The notes: generated from the letters alone by a model not told the origin. DNA of 64,000 nucleotides from Xenophilus sp. L33 (GCF_009765735.1 NZ_LMUW01000170.1:1-64000); one strand, 5' to 3'. Shown: positions 44,568-53,329, numbered from the stretch's first letter. Made by a program: numbers and translations.

Positions 44568-45368
44568 TCAGGCGGCGAGCTGGACGACGGCGCCCGACAC
44601 CTGGCGCAGGAAGGCCCGCGTGCGCGCGGCCTTCGGTCGATCGATCACTTCCTGCGGTGTGCCCTCCTCGACGATGTGGCCGCCGTCCATGAAGATCACG
44701 CGGTCGGCCACCTCGCGCGCGAAGCCGATCTCGTGCGTGACGAGGATCATCGAACGTCCTTCCTCCGCCAGCTCCTTGATGACGCCGAGCACCTCGCCGA
44801 CCAGTTCCGGGTCGAGCGCCGAGGTTGGCTCGTCGAACAGGATGACCTTGGGCCGCTGCGCCAAGGCGCGCGCGATCGCCACGCGCTGCTGCTGGCCACC
44901 GGAGAGCCGCTCTGGAAATTCGTCGGCCTTGTGGCGCAGGTGGACCTTCTCGAGCATCGTCTCGGCAAGCGCATGCGCCGAATCCCGGGAAAGGCCTCCG
45001 GCGCGCATCGGGCCGAGCGCGACGTTGTCGCGCACGTTCAGGTGCGGCCACAGGTAGAAGCCCTGAAAGACCATCGCCATCTCGGCGCGTTGCGGCGCGA
45101 GCTCCCTGTCGGTCATCAGGCGCAATGCGCCGCGTCGGTTCGGCCGCTGGCCGATGAGCTCGCCCTCGAGCGTCACCGAACCTGCGCCGGGCTTCTCCAG
45201 GTAGTTGATGCAACGCAGGCAGGTCGACTTGCCCGAGCCGCTCGGGCCCAGCAGCGCGAGCGTCTCGCCCTTGCGGAGATCGAAGGAGATGCCCCGAAGC
45301 ACCTGCGACTCGCCGAACGACTTGCTCAGGGCATCGACACGCAACAAGGGTGCGGCGGCGGTGTTCAT
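44568..45368 (-). CDS. Amino acid ABC transporter ATPase
   Basis: A 266-residue single ABC domain of the GlnQ/HisP type. Walker A GPSGSGKST near residue 40, Q-loop VFQGFYLWPHL, signature RLSGGQQQRVAIARAL, Walker B VILFDEPTSALDPELVGEVL, and the switch LVTHEIGFAREVADRVIFMDGG are all intact. It powers import by the two permeases that follow. It starts 25 bp after the binding-protein stop. Confidence 0.93.
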   Translation of the reverse strand: MNTAAAPLLRVDALSKSFGESQVLRGISFDLRKGETLALLGPSGSGKSTCLRCINYLEKPGAGSVTLEGELIGQRPNRRGALRLMTDRELAPQRAEMAMVFQGFYLWPHLNVRDNVALGPMRAGGLSRDSAHALAETMLEKVHLRHKADEFPERLSGGQQQRVAIARALAQRPKVILFDEPTSALDPELVGEVLGVIKELAEEGRSMILVTHEIGFAREVADRVIFMDGGHIVEEGTPQEVIDRPKAARTRAFLRQVSGAVVQLAA

Positions 45369-45393
45369 CGGCGTGCTCTCCTGCGGCGCGGGT

Positions 45394-46251
45394 TCACTTG
45401 CAGCTCGGCATCTGCCAGTCGGCCGGACGATCGACGCCGGCCCGGAAGTTCTTGCCCGCCGGCACGTACCAGACGTCCTGCACCAGGCCGTAGCGCACGC
45501 CGATCTTCTTGAGTTCGCACTGCTGCCACAGCTTGGCGATCTCGCCGTTGATGGCCGCGGCCAGTTCGGGGCTGTCCTTGTTGATGCCGAACACCACCTG
45601 CCCGAGGCCGGTCAGCAGCGGGAAGTCGGGGTTGTTGTCGGTGAATGCGATGAAGTGCAGGTTCCACTGCGGATTGCGCGAGATCGCGTACTGCACCACC
45701 GGCGGGTCGCCGATCACCGCATCGATGCGGCCGGCGAGCATGTCGCGCACCGCCGCGTCCGAGGTGTCGTACTGGCTCAGCTGCAGGCCGTGGATGCTGC
45801 GCAGCTCGGGAATGAACGAGAAGCCCGTGATCGTCCCGACCTTCTTGCCTTCGAGATCCTTGAGCGTCGACCAGTTCGTCCTGGCCGGCTGCATGATGCC
45901 GTTCTTGAAATAGTGGATCGGGTCCGAGAGCGTCATGATCTTCGAGCGCTGCTCGGTCCAGCCCATGGTTCCGGCCATGACGTCCACGCGCTTGGCCTGG
46001 ACCGAGGCGATGGTGCCGGACCATTCCATCAGCTCCGGCTTGACCTGGAGCTTCAGCGCGTCGGCCACGCGCTGCAGGATCTCGCCGTCGTAGCCGATCA
46101 TCTTGCCGTCCTGGTAGCCGGTTCCGGGCATGTCGCCGGTGAACGCGATGGTGAGCTTGTCCTTCTCGACCGTCTGCGCATGGATCTGCGGCAGCAGGAA
46201 GAAGAGACTCAGGAGGGCGCACAGGGCGCGATGTCGTGTCAGTGGCTTCAT
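45394..46251 (-). CDS. Amino acid ABC transporter binding protein
   Basis: A 285-residue protein from ATG 46251 (GGAG upstream); earlier starts lack a signal sequence. The signal peptide ends at HAQTVEK. The mature part is a family 3 (SBP_bac_3) receptor: GYDGEILQRVADALKLQ, SVQAKRVDVMAGTMGWTEQRSKIM, LKDLEGKKVGTITG, DMLAGRIDAVIGD. It is the first gene of an operon of six and lies opposite a GlxA-type regulator gene, 96 bp between starts. The ligand is unknown; the downstream amidase and oxidase suggest an amide or amino acid derivative. Confidence 0.9.
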   Translation of the reverse strand: MKPLTRHRALCALLSLFFLLPQIHAQTVEKDKLTIAFTGDMPGTGYQDGKMIGYDGEILQRVADALKLQVKPELMEWSGTIASVQAKRVDVMAGTMGWTEQRSKIMTLSDPIHYFKNGIMQPARTNWSTLKDLEGKKVGTITGFSFIPELRSIHGLQLSQYDTSDAAVRDMLAGRIDAVIGDPPVVQYAISRNPQWNLHFIAFTDNNPDFPLLTGLGQVVFGINKDSPELAAAINGEIAKLWQQCELKKIGVRYGLVQDVWYVPAGKNFRAGVDRPADWQMPSCK

Positions 46252-46347
46252 GACGTGCTCCGGAAAGTGGATGAGATGCATTGGGTTCAGCGAGCCTCGA
46301 TGTTCATGGCCCGACATGGAAACCCGCTAGCACCGGCTGGAGTCACA

Positions 46348-47511
46348 ATGGAACGTATGCGACATTCCGCGAAATCAGCGACGAGCGGTAAGACGAGGCA
46401 ACGATCCGCCGCGCCGGCGCCGGCCGTGCGTTCCTCGGTGGACTGGCTCGATGCCGACGGCCCCTCCGTCAAGCCTGCGCCGGTGCAGGCCGAGTTGCGG
46501 GTCGGCATCGTGTTGTGGCCGGGCTTTCCGCTGCTGTCGCTGGCCGGGTTGAGCGACGCATTGCGGCATGCGGCCGACCTCGGCGATCTCAGCCGCCAGG
46601 TGCGCTGCACCTGGCGCGTGCTGGGGCTGGAGGGCGAATCGGTGGTCGCGAGCTCCGGCATCGCGATCCCGGTCCAGGAAGCGTTCTCGTCCAGGTTCGA
46701 TTTCGACTACCTGGCGGTCATCGGCGGGCTGCTGCCGCAGATCGGCCAGGTCTCGCCGCGCTACCCGCGCTACCTCAAGGAGGCAGCGCAGGCCGGCGTC
46801 ACGCTCATCGGGATCTGCACCGGCAGCTTCGTGCTCGCCCGCCACGGCTTGATGGCGCAGCGCGTGGCCTGCGTGCATCCGTTCCATGTCGACGACTGGA
46901 AGGAGGCCTTCCCGGGCCATGCCTTCGTCACCAACACCGACTATCACGTCGACAACGACCGCATCACCTGCGCGGGCGGCATCTCGATCATCGAACTGGC
47001 GGCCGAACTCGCCCGGCGCCACTGCGGCTCGGGCACGTCGGCGAAGGTGATCCACCAGATGACCGTGGCACCGCGCAAGTCGAGCGGCCACATGGCGCGG
47101 CGGCAGGCGCTGGGCTACATCACGACCGACCAGCACAAGCTGCGGCAGGTGATCCTGCTGATGGAGAAGAACCTGTCGCCGCCGCTCGAGATCGCCGTCA
47201 TCGCGCGCCTCGTCGGCTCGAACATGAGGCAGCTGGAACGGGCATTCCTTGCCGAGACCGGCCTGAGTCCTTCCGACTACTACCGCACCCTGAGGTTGAA
47301 CTACGGCCGGTGGCTGCTCACCAAGTCCGACACGCCGGTCAACGAGATCGCCTTCGAATGCGGCTTCGCCGACGCATCCCATTTCATCCGTCATTTCCGC
47401 GCCCAGTTCGGCATGACGCCGGGGCGCCTGCGGGTGGCGCTGGCGGACGGCGCCAGGCGGCCCGAGCTCGCGTCCGGTCGCCCGAGGCGGCAGGCGCTGG
47501 CCGAAAGCTGA
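46348..47511 (+). CDS. GlxA-family AraC-type regulator
   Basis: A 387-residue protein from ATG 46348 (GGAG seven bases upstream). After a Ser/Ala-rich head of about 50 residues comes a DJ-1/PfpI-like domain (VGIVLWPGFPLLSLAGLSDALRHA, AVIGGLLPQ, GICTGSFVLARHGLM with the elbow Cys) and then AraC helix-turn-helix motifs (LEIAVIARLVGSNMRQLERAFLAETGLSP and VNEIAFECGFADASHFIRHFRAQFGMTPG). Such regulators often control amine and amino acid catabolism. It is divergent from the ABC transporter-amidase-oxidase operon and is the probable regulator. Confidence 0.9.
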   Translation: MERMRHSAKSATSGKTRQRSAAPAPAVRSSVDWLDADGPSVKPAPVQAELRVGIVLWPGFPLLSLAGLSDALRHAADLGDLSRQVRCTWRVLGLEGESVVASSGIAIPVQEAFSSRFDFDYLAVIGGLLPQIGQVSPRYPRYLKEAAQAGVTLIGICTGSFVLARHGLMAQRVACVHPFHVDDWKEAFPGHAFVTNTDYHVDNDRITCAGGISIIELAAELARRHCGSGTSAKVIHQMTVAPRKSSGHMARRQALGYITTDQHKLRQVILLMEKNLSPPLEIAVIARLVGSNMRQLERAFLAETGLSPSDYYRTLRLNYGRWLLTKSDTPVNEIAFECGFADASHFIRHFRAQFGMTPGRLRVALADGARRPELASGRPRRQALAES

Positions 47512-47808
47512 ACTCGCGCTTTTGAGCTTTTGAATTAGGCGGCCGCTATGAAGCTCATCACCGGGCCTCCTCCAGCATGTTCGGCGCCAAGGCTCACATC
47601 GCGGCGCTCGAAAAGGGGCTCGAATTCGAATGCGTCATCTCGGCCCCTGAGCCGGTCGCGCCATGCCCCAATGATTTCTGATGGTGCCCCCTGAATTCGT
47701 CGTTTTGAAGCCGGCCCGCGGCGCCTGAAAATCCGCCTCGGACCCCACCGGGCGGGTCGGGCGCAGCGGCCCGGCATCCTCTTCAATCCTTCGATTTCTG
47801 AAAAACCT
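47512..47808. other. Intergenic stretch with gene remnant
   Basis: No intact gene is seen here. It holds a glutathione-transferase remnant (47548-47681) and then about 125 bp that matches nothing I recognise before the hemerythrin gene. No terminal inverted repeats or transposase fragment were found. Confidence 0.6.
47548..47681 (+). pseudogene. Glutathione S-transferase N-terminal remnant
   Basis: ATG 47548 opens MKLITGP. After a one-base shift near 47569 the next frame continues SSMFGAKAHIAALEKGLEF and ECVI, which together match the N-terminal thioredoxin-fold start of Burkholderiales glutathione transferases (MKL...SMFGAK..IALEKGL.FE). The match ends near 47640 and a stop follows at 47679-47681. 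What is left is about 32 codons of a gene of roughly 200, truncated and frameshifted. Recognition is from family consensus only. Confidence 0.5.
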
Positions 47809-48237
47809 ATGTCGCTCATGGAGCCCTTTGCACAGGTGCCTCGTCTCGGGGACGATCGCCTGGACGACGACCACGACGAGATCCGATCGCTCGCCCAAGG
47901 CCTTCGCAGTGCCAGCGCCTCGAACAGGCTGGCGGCCTTCGACGCCCTGCACGCGCAGGTGCTCGCGCACTTCGCGATGGAAGACGCGCTCATGGCGCCG
48001 CACGACTTCTCGTCCAAGGAGTGCCATGTGGACGAGCATGCGGCGGTGCGCCAGTCCTTCGAGGAGGTGCGCGTCGCCGTCGAGGCGGGGCGCGGCGACA
48101 TCGCATCGCGCTTCGCAAATCACTTTCTTTCGTGGCTGCCGGACCATGCCGACGCGCTGGATCGTCAACTGGCCAAGCTGCTCTTCTATCGGAAGACCGG
48201 CGGCGCCGCGGTGATGCTGCATCGTTCGTTGCCATGA
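47809..48237 (+). CDS. Hemerythrin-like protein
   Basis: A 142-residue four-helix protein. The His/Glu/Asp pattern of a non-heme di-iron hemerythrin is present: DDDHDEIRSLAQ (helix 1), HAQVLAHFAMEDALM (helix 2, HxxxE type), CHVDEHAAVR (helix 3), and HFLSWLPDHADALDRQLAKLL (helix 4, HxxxxD). It may bind O2 or buffer iron or oxygen. Its stop overlaps the start of the oxygenase reductase gene by 4 bp (ATGA), so the two proteins are made together. This suggests supply of O2 or protection for the Rieske oxygenase. Confidence 0.85.
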   Translation: MSLMEPFAQVPRLGDDRLDDDHDEIRSLAQGLRSASASNRLAAFDALHAQVLAHFAMEDALMAPHDFSSKECHVDEHAAVRQSFEEVRVAVEAGRGDIASRFANHFLSWLPDHADALDRQLAKLLFYRKTGGAAVMLHRSLP

Positions 48238-49193
48238 GCGTCGAACTGCAATCGCTGCGGCTCTCGAGCATCCGGTACGAAGCCGAAGGCATCTCGTCCT
48301 TCGAGTTCACCGAGCCCGCCGGCAAGGCGCTGCCGGCCTTCACGCCGGGCGCGCACGTCGACATCCATCTTCCCAACGGGCTGATCCGCAGCTATTCGCT
48401 GAGCAACGACAGCGCCGAGAACCATCGCTACGTGGTCACGGTGGCGCGCGATGCCAACAGCCGCGGCGGCTCGACCTACGCGCACGATTCGCTGCGCGTC
48501 GGGCAGCTGCTGCAGGTCAGCGTGCCGGCCAATCACTTCGCCCTCGACGAGGGCGCGGCCCATACGGTGCTGATCGCCGGCGGCGTCGGCGTGACGCCGA
48601 TCTGGTGCATGGCGCAGCGGTTGCGGGAACTCGGCCGCGACTTCAAGGTCGTCTACGCCTCCCGGTCGCGCAGGAACGCGGCCTTCGTGCGCGAGCTGGA
48701 GGCGCTCGGCGCGCAGCTCGACGGCCGCGTGCACCTTCACTTCGACGACGAGCGGGGCCTCCTCGACGTGGCGAGCGTGGTGCGCGAGAACGCCGGCGCG
48801 AACACCCATCTGTACTGTTGCGGCCCGGTGCCGATGCTGGAGGCCTTCGAGGCCGCCTGCGCCCATCTCACGCCCGAGCAGGTGCACATCGAATACTTCA
48901 AGGCCAAGGACGTGCCGGTCACGGCCGACGGCGTCGAGCTGGTGCTGGCCCGGTCGAAGAAGACGCTCCGCGTGGCCGCCGGCAAGACCGTGCTCGACGC
49001 GGTGCTCGACGCCGGCATCGACATTCCGTACTCCTGCATGGAAGGCATCTGCGGCTCCTGCGAGGTCGCGGTGCTGGACGGCATTCCCGACCATCACGAC
49101 AGCGTGCTGAGCGACAAGCAGAAGGCGTCCAACCGCACGATGCTCATCTGCTGCTCCGGCGCGAAGTCGGCCCGGCTGGTGCTCGATCTCTGA
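48234..49193 (+). CDS. Oxygenase reductase (phthalate dioxygenase reductase type)
   Basis: A 319-residue protein from ATG 48234. Three modules occur in the class IA order. FMN-binding barrel (residues 1-100): AHVDIHLPNGLIRSYSLSND. NAD-binding part (100-220): VLIAGGVGVTPIWCMAQ and CCGPVPMLEAF. C-terminal plant-type 2Fe-2S ferredoxin (230-319): CMEGICGSCEVAVLDG with a later Cys in MLICCSG. It passes electrons from NADH to the Rieske oxygenase encoded 43 bp downstream. It is translationally coupled to the hemerythrin-like gene. Confidence 0.93.
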   Translation: MSVELQSLRLSSIRYEAEGISSFEFTEPAGKALPAFTPGAHVDIHLPNGLIRSYSLSNDSAENHRYVVTVARDANSRGGSTYAHDSLRVGQLLQVSVPANHFALDEGAAHTVLIAGGVGVTPIWCMAQRLRELGRDFKVVYASRSRRNAAFVRELEALGAQLDGRVHLHFDDERGLLDVASVVRENAGANTHLYCCGPVPMLEAFEAACAHLTPEQVHIEYFKAKDVPVTADGVELVLARSKKTLRVAAGKTVLDAVLDAGIDIPYSCMEGICGSCEVAVLDGIPDHHDSVLSDKQKASNRTMLICCSGAKSARLVLDL

Positions 49194-49236
49194 CACCGCC
49201 GACCCCATTCATCTCCCCACACACGAAGGATTCAAC

Positions 49237-50514
49237 ATGCTGAGCCAGGAACAGAACGAAAGGCTGACGCGTGTCGGCAAGGGCACGCCCATGGGCACCA
49301 TGATGCGGCGCTACTGGCACCCGATCGCCGCGTCCTCGGAGCTGCCGCACCCGGACTCCGATCCGCTGCGCGCCAAGCTGCTCGGCGAGACCTTCGTCGT
49401 GTTTCGGGACACCAGCGGCAAGGTCGGCGTGATGGACGAGCTGTGCCTGCACCGTGGCGCCTCGATGGCGATCGGCCGGGTGGAAGAGGGCGGCATCCGC
49501 TGCATCTACCACGGCTGGAAGTTCGCGGTGGACGGCACGCTGCTCGACACGCCCAACCATGCCGACCCGAAGGTCAAGGAGCGGCTGAAGGCCAAGGCCT
49601 ATCCGGTGCGCGAGCAGTCCGGCCTCATCTGGACCTACATCGGACCGAAGGAGAAGGAGCCGCCGTTCCGCCACTTCGCCTACGACAAGGTGCCGGAGGC
49701 CAACCGCATCATCCTGAAGCTGGTCGTCAAGGCCAACTACCTGCAGATGTGGGAAGGCGGCACCGACAGCTCGCACGTCGGCATCCTGCACAGCAACGTG
49801 ACCCGTCCGGGCTGGCTCGCAGAGGGCGGCGGCAAGGCGCCGGAGATCAACGACATGGTGAGCTCGGCCTGGGACGACATGTCGCCCAAGCTCGAGATCG
49901 AGAACACCGGCTTCGGCTTCCACTACGTGGGCATCCGCCGCATGACCGACGCGACCCGCAACGTGCGCCTGGTGCCGCTGTTCATGCCCAACGGACGCAT
50001 CATCCAGTTCCCGGACTTCTACACGACCGTGTTCGACACGCCGCTGGACGACACCACGACCGCCAGCTACCTCGTCGACGCCAGCGACACGCGCGCGCTG
50101 AACCTCGACGAGCGCCGCAAGCGCTCGGGCCTGCAGGAAGAGCGCTACTACAAGAACAACGAGTTCGTGGCCACCTGGGCCGACTGCTTCGGCCAGGACC
50201 GCCCCGCGATGCGCGACAAGGAAAGCTGGAGCGGCTTCCACGGCATCACGCAGGAAGACGCGGTCATCTCCACCTCGATGGGCCCGATCTACGACCGCAG
50301 CACGGAGCACCTGGTGGCATCCGACGCGGCGATCGTGCGCTTGCGCCAGCGGCTCCTGGACTCGGTGCAGCTGTCCGAGGAAGGCAAGGATCCGCTGGGT
50401 GTCGACTACGAGGACATGACGCACATGATCGGCTTCGACCGCGACATCGGGGAGTCCGACAGCTGGAAGCCCTACGCGGCGCACAACACGTCGCGCTATC
50501 CCGTCCAGGAGTGA
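49237..50514 (+). CDS. Rieske non-heme iron oxygenase, phthalate 4,5-dioxygenase-like
   Basis: A 425-residue oxygenase component (GAAGGA upstream of the ATG). The Rieske cluster is CLHRGASM near residue 69 and CIYHGW near residue 88. The mononuclear iron site lies in WEGGTDSSHVGILHSN near residues 171-186, with two His; the carboxylate ligand further on is not assigned. The N-terminus (MGTMMRRYWHPIAASSELP) and overall shape match the alpha-only phthalate/vanillate/carbazole-type group with a class IA reductase, as found here. It hydroxylates or demethylates an aromatic acid; the exact substrate is unknown. A NIPSNAP-like gene follows after 10 bp. Confidence 0.92.
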   Translation: MLSQEQNERLTRVGKGTPMGTMMRRYWHPIAASSELPHPDSDPLRAKLLGETFVVFRDTSGKVGVMDELCLHRGASMAIGRVEEGGIRCIYHGWKFAVDGTLLDTPNHADPKVKERLKAKAYPVREQSGLIWTYIGPKEKEPPFRHFAYDKVPEANRIILKLVVKANYLQMWEGGTDSSHVGILHSNVTRPGWLAEGGGKAPEINDMVSSAWDDMSPKLEIENTGFGFHYVGIRRMTDATRNVRLVPLFMPNGRIIQFPDFYTTVFDTPLDDTTTASYLVDASDTRALNLDERRKRSGLQEERYYKNNEFVATWADCFGQDRPAMRDKESWSGFHGITQEDAVISTSMGPIYDRSTEHLVASDAAIVRLRQRLLDSVQLSEEGKDPLGVDYEDMTHMIGFDRDIGESDSWKPYAAHNTSRYPVQE

Positions 50515-50524
50515 AGAGGTCCCG

Positions 50525-51143
50525 ATGATCCTCGAGATGCGCACCTACCTGCTGCGGCCCGGAACGGTGCAGACGCTGGAGGACATGTTCCGCGACCACC
50601 TGCAGTACCGCACGCACCTGAGCCCGCTCGGGGGCCTGTGGCACACCACCACCGGCGCGCTCAACACGGCGGTGCACGTGTGGCCCTACGAATCCGTGCA
50701 GGAGCGCATGGACGTGCGGGTGGCGATGATCCAAGCCGGGCAAGTGGCCGATGCCGCTGCGGCCCATCCTGCTCGAGATGAAGTCGACGATCGTCCTTCC
50801 CGCGCCGTTCTCGCCGCCGATGGTGCCGGCGCGGCACGGCCGGGTCTACGAGCTGTGCGTCGACAGCTACCTGCCGGGCGGCCCGGCGGACTGCATGCGC
50901 GACTGGGGCGAGCACATCGACCGGCGGCAGAAGCTGTCGCCGCTGGTCTTCTGCGGCATCTCGGAGTTCGGCGAACTCAATGAAGTCGTGCATCTCTGGG
51001 CCTATCGCGATCTCGCGCACCGTGAAGAGGTGCGCGAGCAACTCCAGCGCGAAGGCTGGTGGCCGCCCGCCGGCGGCAGGGACCGCCTGCTGCGCCAGCA
51101 TTCGCAACTGCTGGAGCCGGCGGCGTGCTCGCCGCTGGCCTGA
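50525..51143 (+). pseudogene. NIPSNAP-like protein, frameshifted
   Basis: ATG 50525 (AGAGG upstream) opens MILEMRTYLLRPGTVQ, the start of a NIPSNAP/Dabb-type protein. The frame is good to about 50735 (VRVAMIQAG), then turns into low-complexity sequence. The +2 frame continues the protein: KWPMPLRPILLEMKS, RVYELCVDSYLPGG, VHLWAYRDLAHREEVREQL, to a stop at 51141-51143. One extra G in GGG at 50738-50740 explains it. The repaired protein would have about 205 residues with two ferredoxin-like repeats. NIPSNAP genes are often beside aromatic oxygenase genes. It may be a true null or a homopolymer error. Confidence 0.75.
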
Positions 51144-51165
51144 CCTTCGACTTCCGCTTCGACTT

Positions 51166-51193
51166 CGACGGCTGCCGCGCCGGGCAGCCGTCG
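51166..51193. terminator. Hairpin between convergent genes
   Basis: Arms CGACGGCTGCC and GGCAGCCGTCG are perfectly complementary over 11 bp, with a 6-base loop. It lies between the NIPSNAP-like stop and the isopropylmalate-dehydrogenase-like stop and could end transcripts from both sides. There is no long T-run on either side. Confidence 0.6.
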
Positions 51194-51203
51194 CTTCACG
51201 CGA

Positions 51204-52334
51204 TCACTTCAGTGCGCGGCACACGGCCTGCGTGACTTCGCTGCATCGGGCGGTGCCGCCGATGTCCCTCGGCAGCCAGGCGCCGGCCTCGAGCACGCGG
51301 GTGACGGCGCTTTCGACGCGGTCCGCGGCCTTGTGCAGCCGGTCGTCGCCGTGCGTCTGCGCGAGCCACTGCAGCATCATCACGCCCGACAGGATCGTCG
51401 CGAACGGATTGGCCGCGTCCTGGCCCGCGATGTCGGGTGCCGAGCCGTGGGCGCCCTGGAAGAGCCCGTGCCTGTCGCCGAGTTCGCCGGAAGGCGCCAT
51501 GCCGAGCCCGCCGATGGTCCCGGCGCCGAGGTCGGAAATGATGTCGCCGAACATGTTCTCCGCGACGATCACGTCGTAGAAGTCGGGCTTGCGCAGCATG
51601 TGGACCGTGATGGCGTCCGCGTAGGCGTAGTCGAGTTCCACGTCCGGAAAGTCGCCGGCCACCTCGGTGGTCACCGCCCGGAAGAAGGCATAGCTGCGCA
51701 GGATGTTGGCCTTGTCGCAGACGGTCAGCCGGTGCTTGCCGTCGCGCCGGGCGCCACGCCGCTGCCGCGACAGCGCGAAGCTGAAGCGCGCGACCCGCTC
51801 GACACCCTTGCGGGTCATGACGAGGCTGTCGGTGACGACTTCGCCGCGCAGGTTCACGCCGGCGCCGCGGCTGGCGTAGAGGCCTTCGGTGTTCTCGCGG
51901 ACGATGACGTAGTCGATCTGTCCGGGCGACCAGTTCTTGAGCGGGCCGTTGACGCCGGGGTAGAGCTTGATCGGCCGCACGTTGGCATACAGGTCGAGCC
52001 GCGAGCGCAGCATCAGGTGCAGGTCGTTGCCGACCTCGGTGCCGTCGGCATAGGTCACGCCCGGCAGCCCGGCGGCGCCGTGCAGGATGGCGTCGGCCGC
52101 GCGGCAGGCGTCTTCGGTCGACCGGGGGAGCACCTCGCCGGTCCGCGTGTAGCGGCCGGCGCCGCCTTCGTGCATCTCGAAGTCGAGCAGGCTGCTGCCG
52201 CAGGCTTCGCGCAGGACGGCGACGGTCGACTGGCAGACCTCGGGGCCGATGCCGTCGCCGTCGATGGTGGCGATGCGGTAGCGGCGTTCGCCATGGGCTT
52301 TCTCTTGGGACATTGCTTGCGGGTCCTCGGACAT
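51204..52334 (-). CDS. Isocitrate/isopropylmalate dehydrogenase family protein
   Basis: A 376-residue beta-decarboxylating dehydrogenase. ATG 52334 directly follows the aldo/keto reductase stop; ATG 52313, with GAGGA before it, is the alternative. Motifs: ATIDGDGIGPEV, RSRLDLYANVRPIKLYPG, YVIVRENTEGLYA, VCDKANILRSYAFFRAV (catalytic Lys), AENMFGDIISDLGAG, GLFQGAHGSAPDIAG. NAD-type selection is likely. It is not next to leuCD, so it is probably not LeuB. Tartrate- or homoisocitrate-type 2-hydroxyacids are candidate substrates. It is convergent with the Rieske cluster. Confidence 0.87.
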   Translation of the reverse strand: MSEDPQAMSQEKAHGERRYRIATIDGDGIGPEVCQSTVAVLREACGSSLLDFEMHEGGAGRYTRTGEVLPRSTEDACRAADAILHGAAGLPGVTYADGTEVGNDLHLMLRSRLDLYANVRPIKLYPGVNGPLKNWSPGQIDYVIVRENTEGLYASRGAGVNLRGEVVTDSLVMTRKGVERVARFSFALSRQRRGARRDGKHRLTVCDKANILRSYAFFRAVTTEVAGDFPDVELDYAYADAITVHMLRKPDFYDVIVAENMFGDIISDLGAGTIGGLGMAPSGELGDRHGLFQGAHGSAPDIAGQDAANPFATILSGVMMLQWLAQTHGDDRLHKAADRVESAVTRVLEAGAWLPRDIGGTARCSEVTQAVCRALK

Positions 52335-53329
52335 TCAGCGATCGATCTGGGCCATCACCGCGGCGCCGTAGCGTGGGCCGGCCACGCCGGTGTCCGCGAC
52401 CACCTTCGCGATCTCGGCGGCTTCGTCGGGCGTGAGCCGCACGTCGAGCGCCGCCAGGTTCTCCTTCAGGCGCTCCAGCTTGCGGGTGCCGGGGATCGGG
52501 ACGATCCACTTCTCCTGCGCGAGCACCCAGGCCAATGCCAATTGGGCGACGGTGATGCCGCGGCCTTCCGCGATCCTGCCCAGCACGCCGACCGCATGCA
52601 CGTTCTTCTCGCGGTTCTCGCCGACGAACCTCGGGTTGCCGGCCCGGAAGTCGGTCGGGTGGAAGACGGTGCTGGTGTCGACCGCACCGGTCAGGAAGCC
52701 GCGGCCCAGCGGGCTGTAGGCGACGAAGCCGGTGCCGAGTTCCTCGAGCGTGGCGAAGACCTCGTCCTTCGGCTCGCGGGTCCACAGCGAGTATTCGGTC
52801 TGCAGAGCCGCCACCGGATGCACCGCGTGCGCGCGCCGCAGGGTCGCGGCGCTGGCCTCGGAAAGGCCGAAGAAGCGCACCTTGCCTTGCCTGACCAGGT
52901 CGCCCACCGCACCGGCGACGTCCTCGATCGGCACCTCGGGGTCCACGCGATGCTGGTAGAAGAGATCGATGGTGTCGGTGCGCAAGCGCCGCAGGCAGGC
53001 TTCGGCGACCTTGCGGATGTTCTCGGGCCGGCTGTCGAGACCGGTGCGGGCGCCGTCGGCGGCGTAGGAGTAGCCGAACTTGGTGGCCAGCACGATGTGC
53101 TTGCGCACCGATTCCAGGGCTTCGCCGACCAGTTCCTCGTTCGTGTAGGGGCCGTAGCTTCGGCCGTGTCGAAGAAGTCGACGCCGCGCTCGACGGCTTC
53201 GTGCAGCAGCGCGACGTTCTGCGCGCGGTCGGAAGGGCCGTAGCCGGAGGTCATTCCCATGCAGCCCAGGCCCAGGGCCGATACCTTCAATCCCGAAGTC
53301 CCGAGTTCGCGTACTGGCAGTTTCGTCAT
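52335..53329 (-). pseudogene. Aldo/keto reductase, frameshifted
   Basis: ATG 53329 (AAGGAAAG upstream) opens MTKLPVRELGTSGLKVSALG and runs well to VDFFDTAE near residue 58. There the frame breaks. A shifted frame resumes with YGPYTNEELVGEALESV, then HIVLATKFGYSYA, DLFYQHRVDPE, FFGLSEASAATL, TEYSLWTREP, VAYSPLGRGFLTG, to the stop at 52335. One missing base near 53156/53157 accounts for it. Joined, it is a normal 330-residue AKR13/YakC-like reductase with the catalytic Asp, Tyr, Lys and His all present. Whether expressed is uncertain. Confidence 0.78.

Noticed and set aside
47682..47808. Possible insertion-sequence end ahead of the hemerythrin gene
   Set aside because: No matching inverted terminal repeat, target duplication or transposase fragment could be seen.
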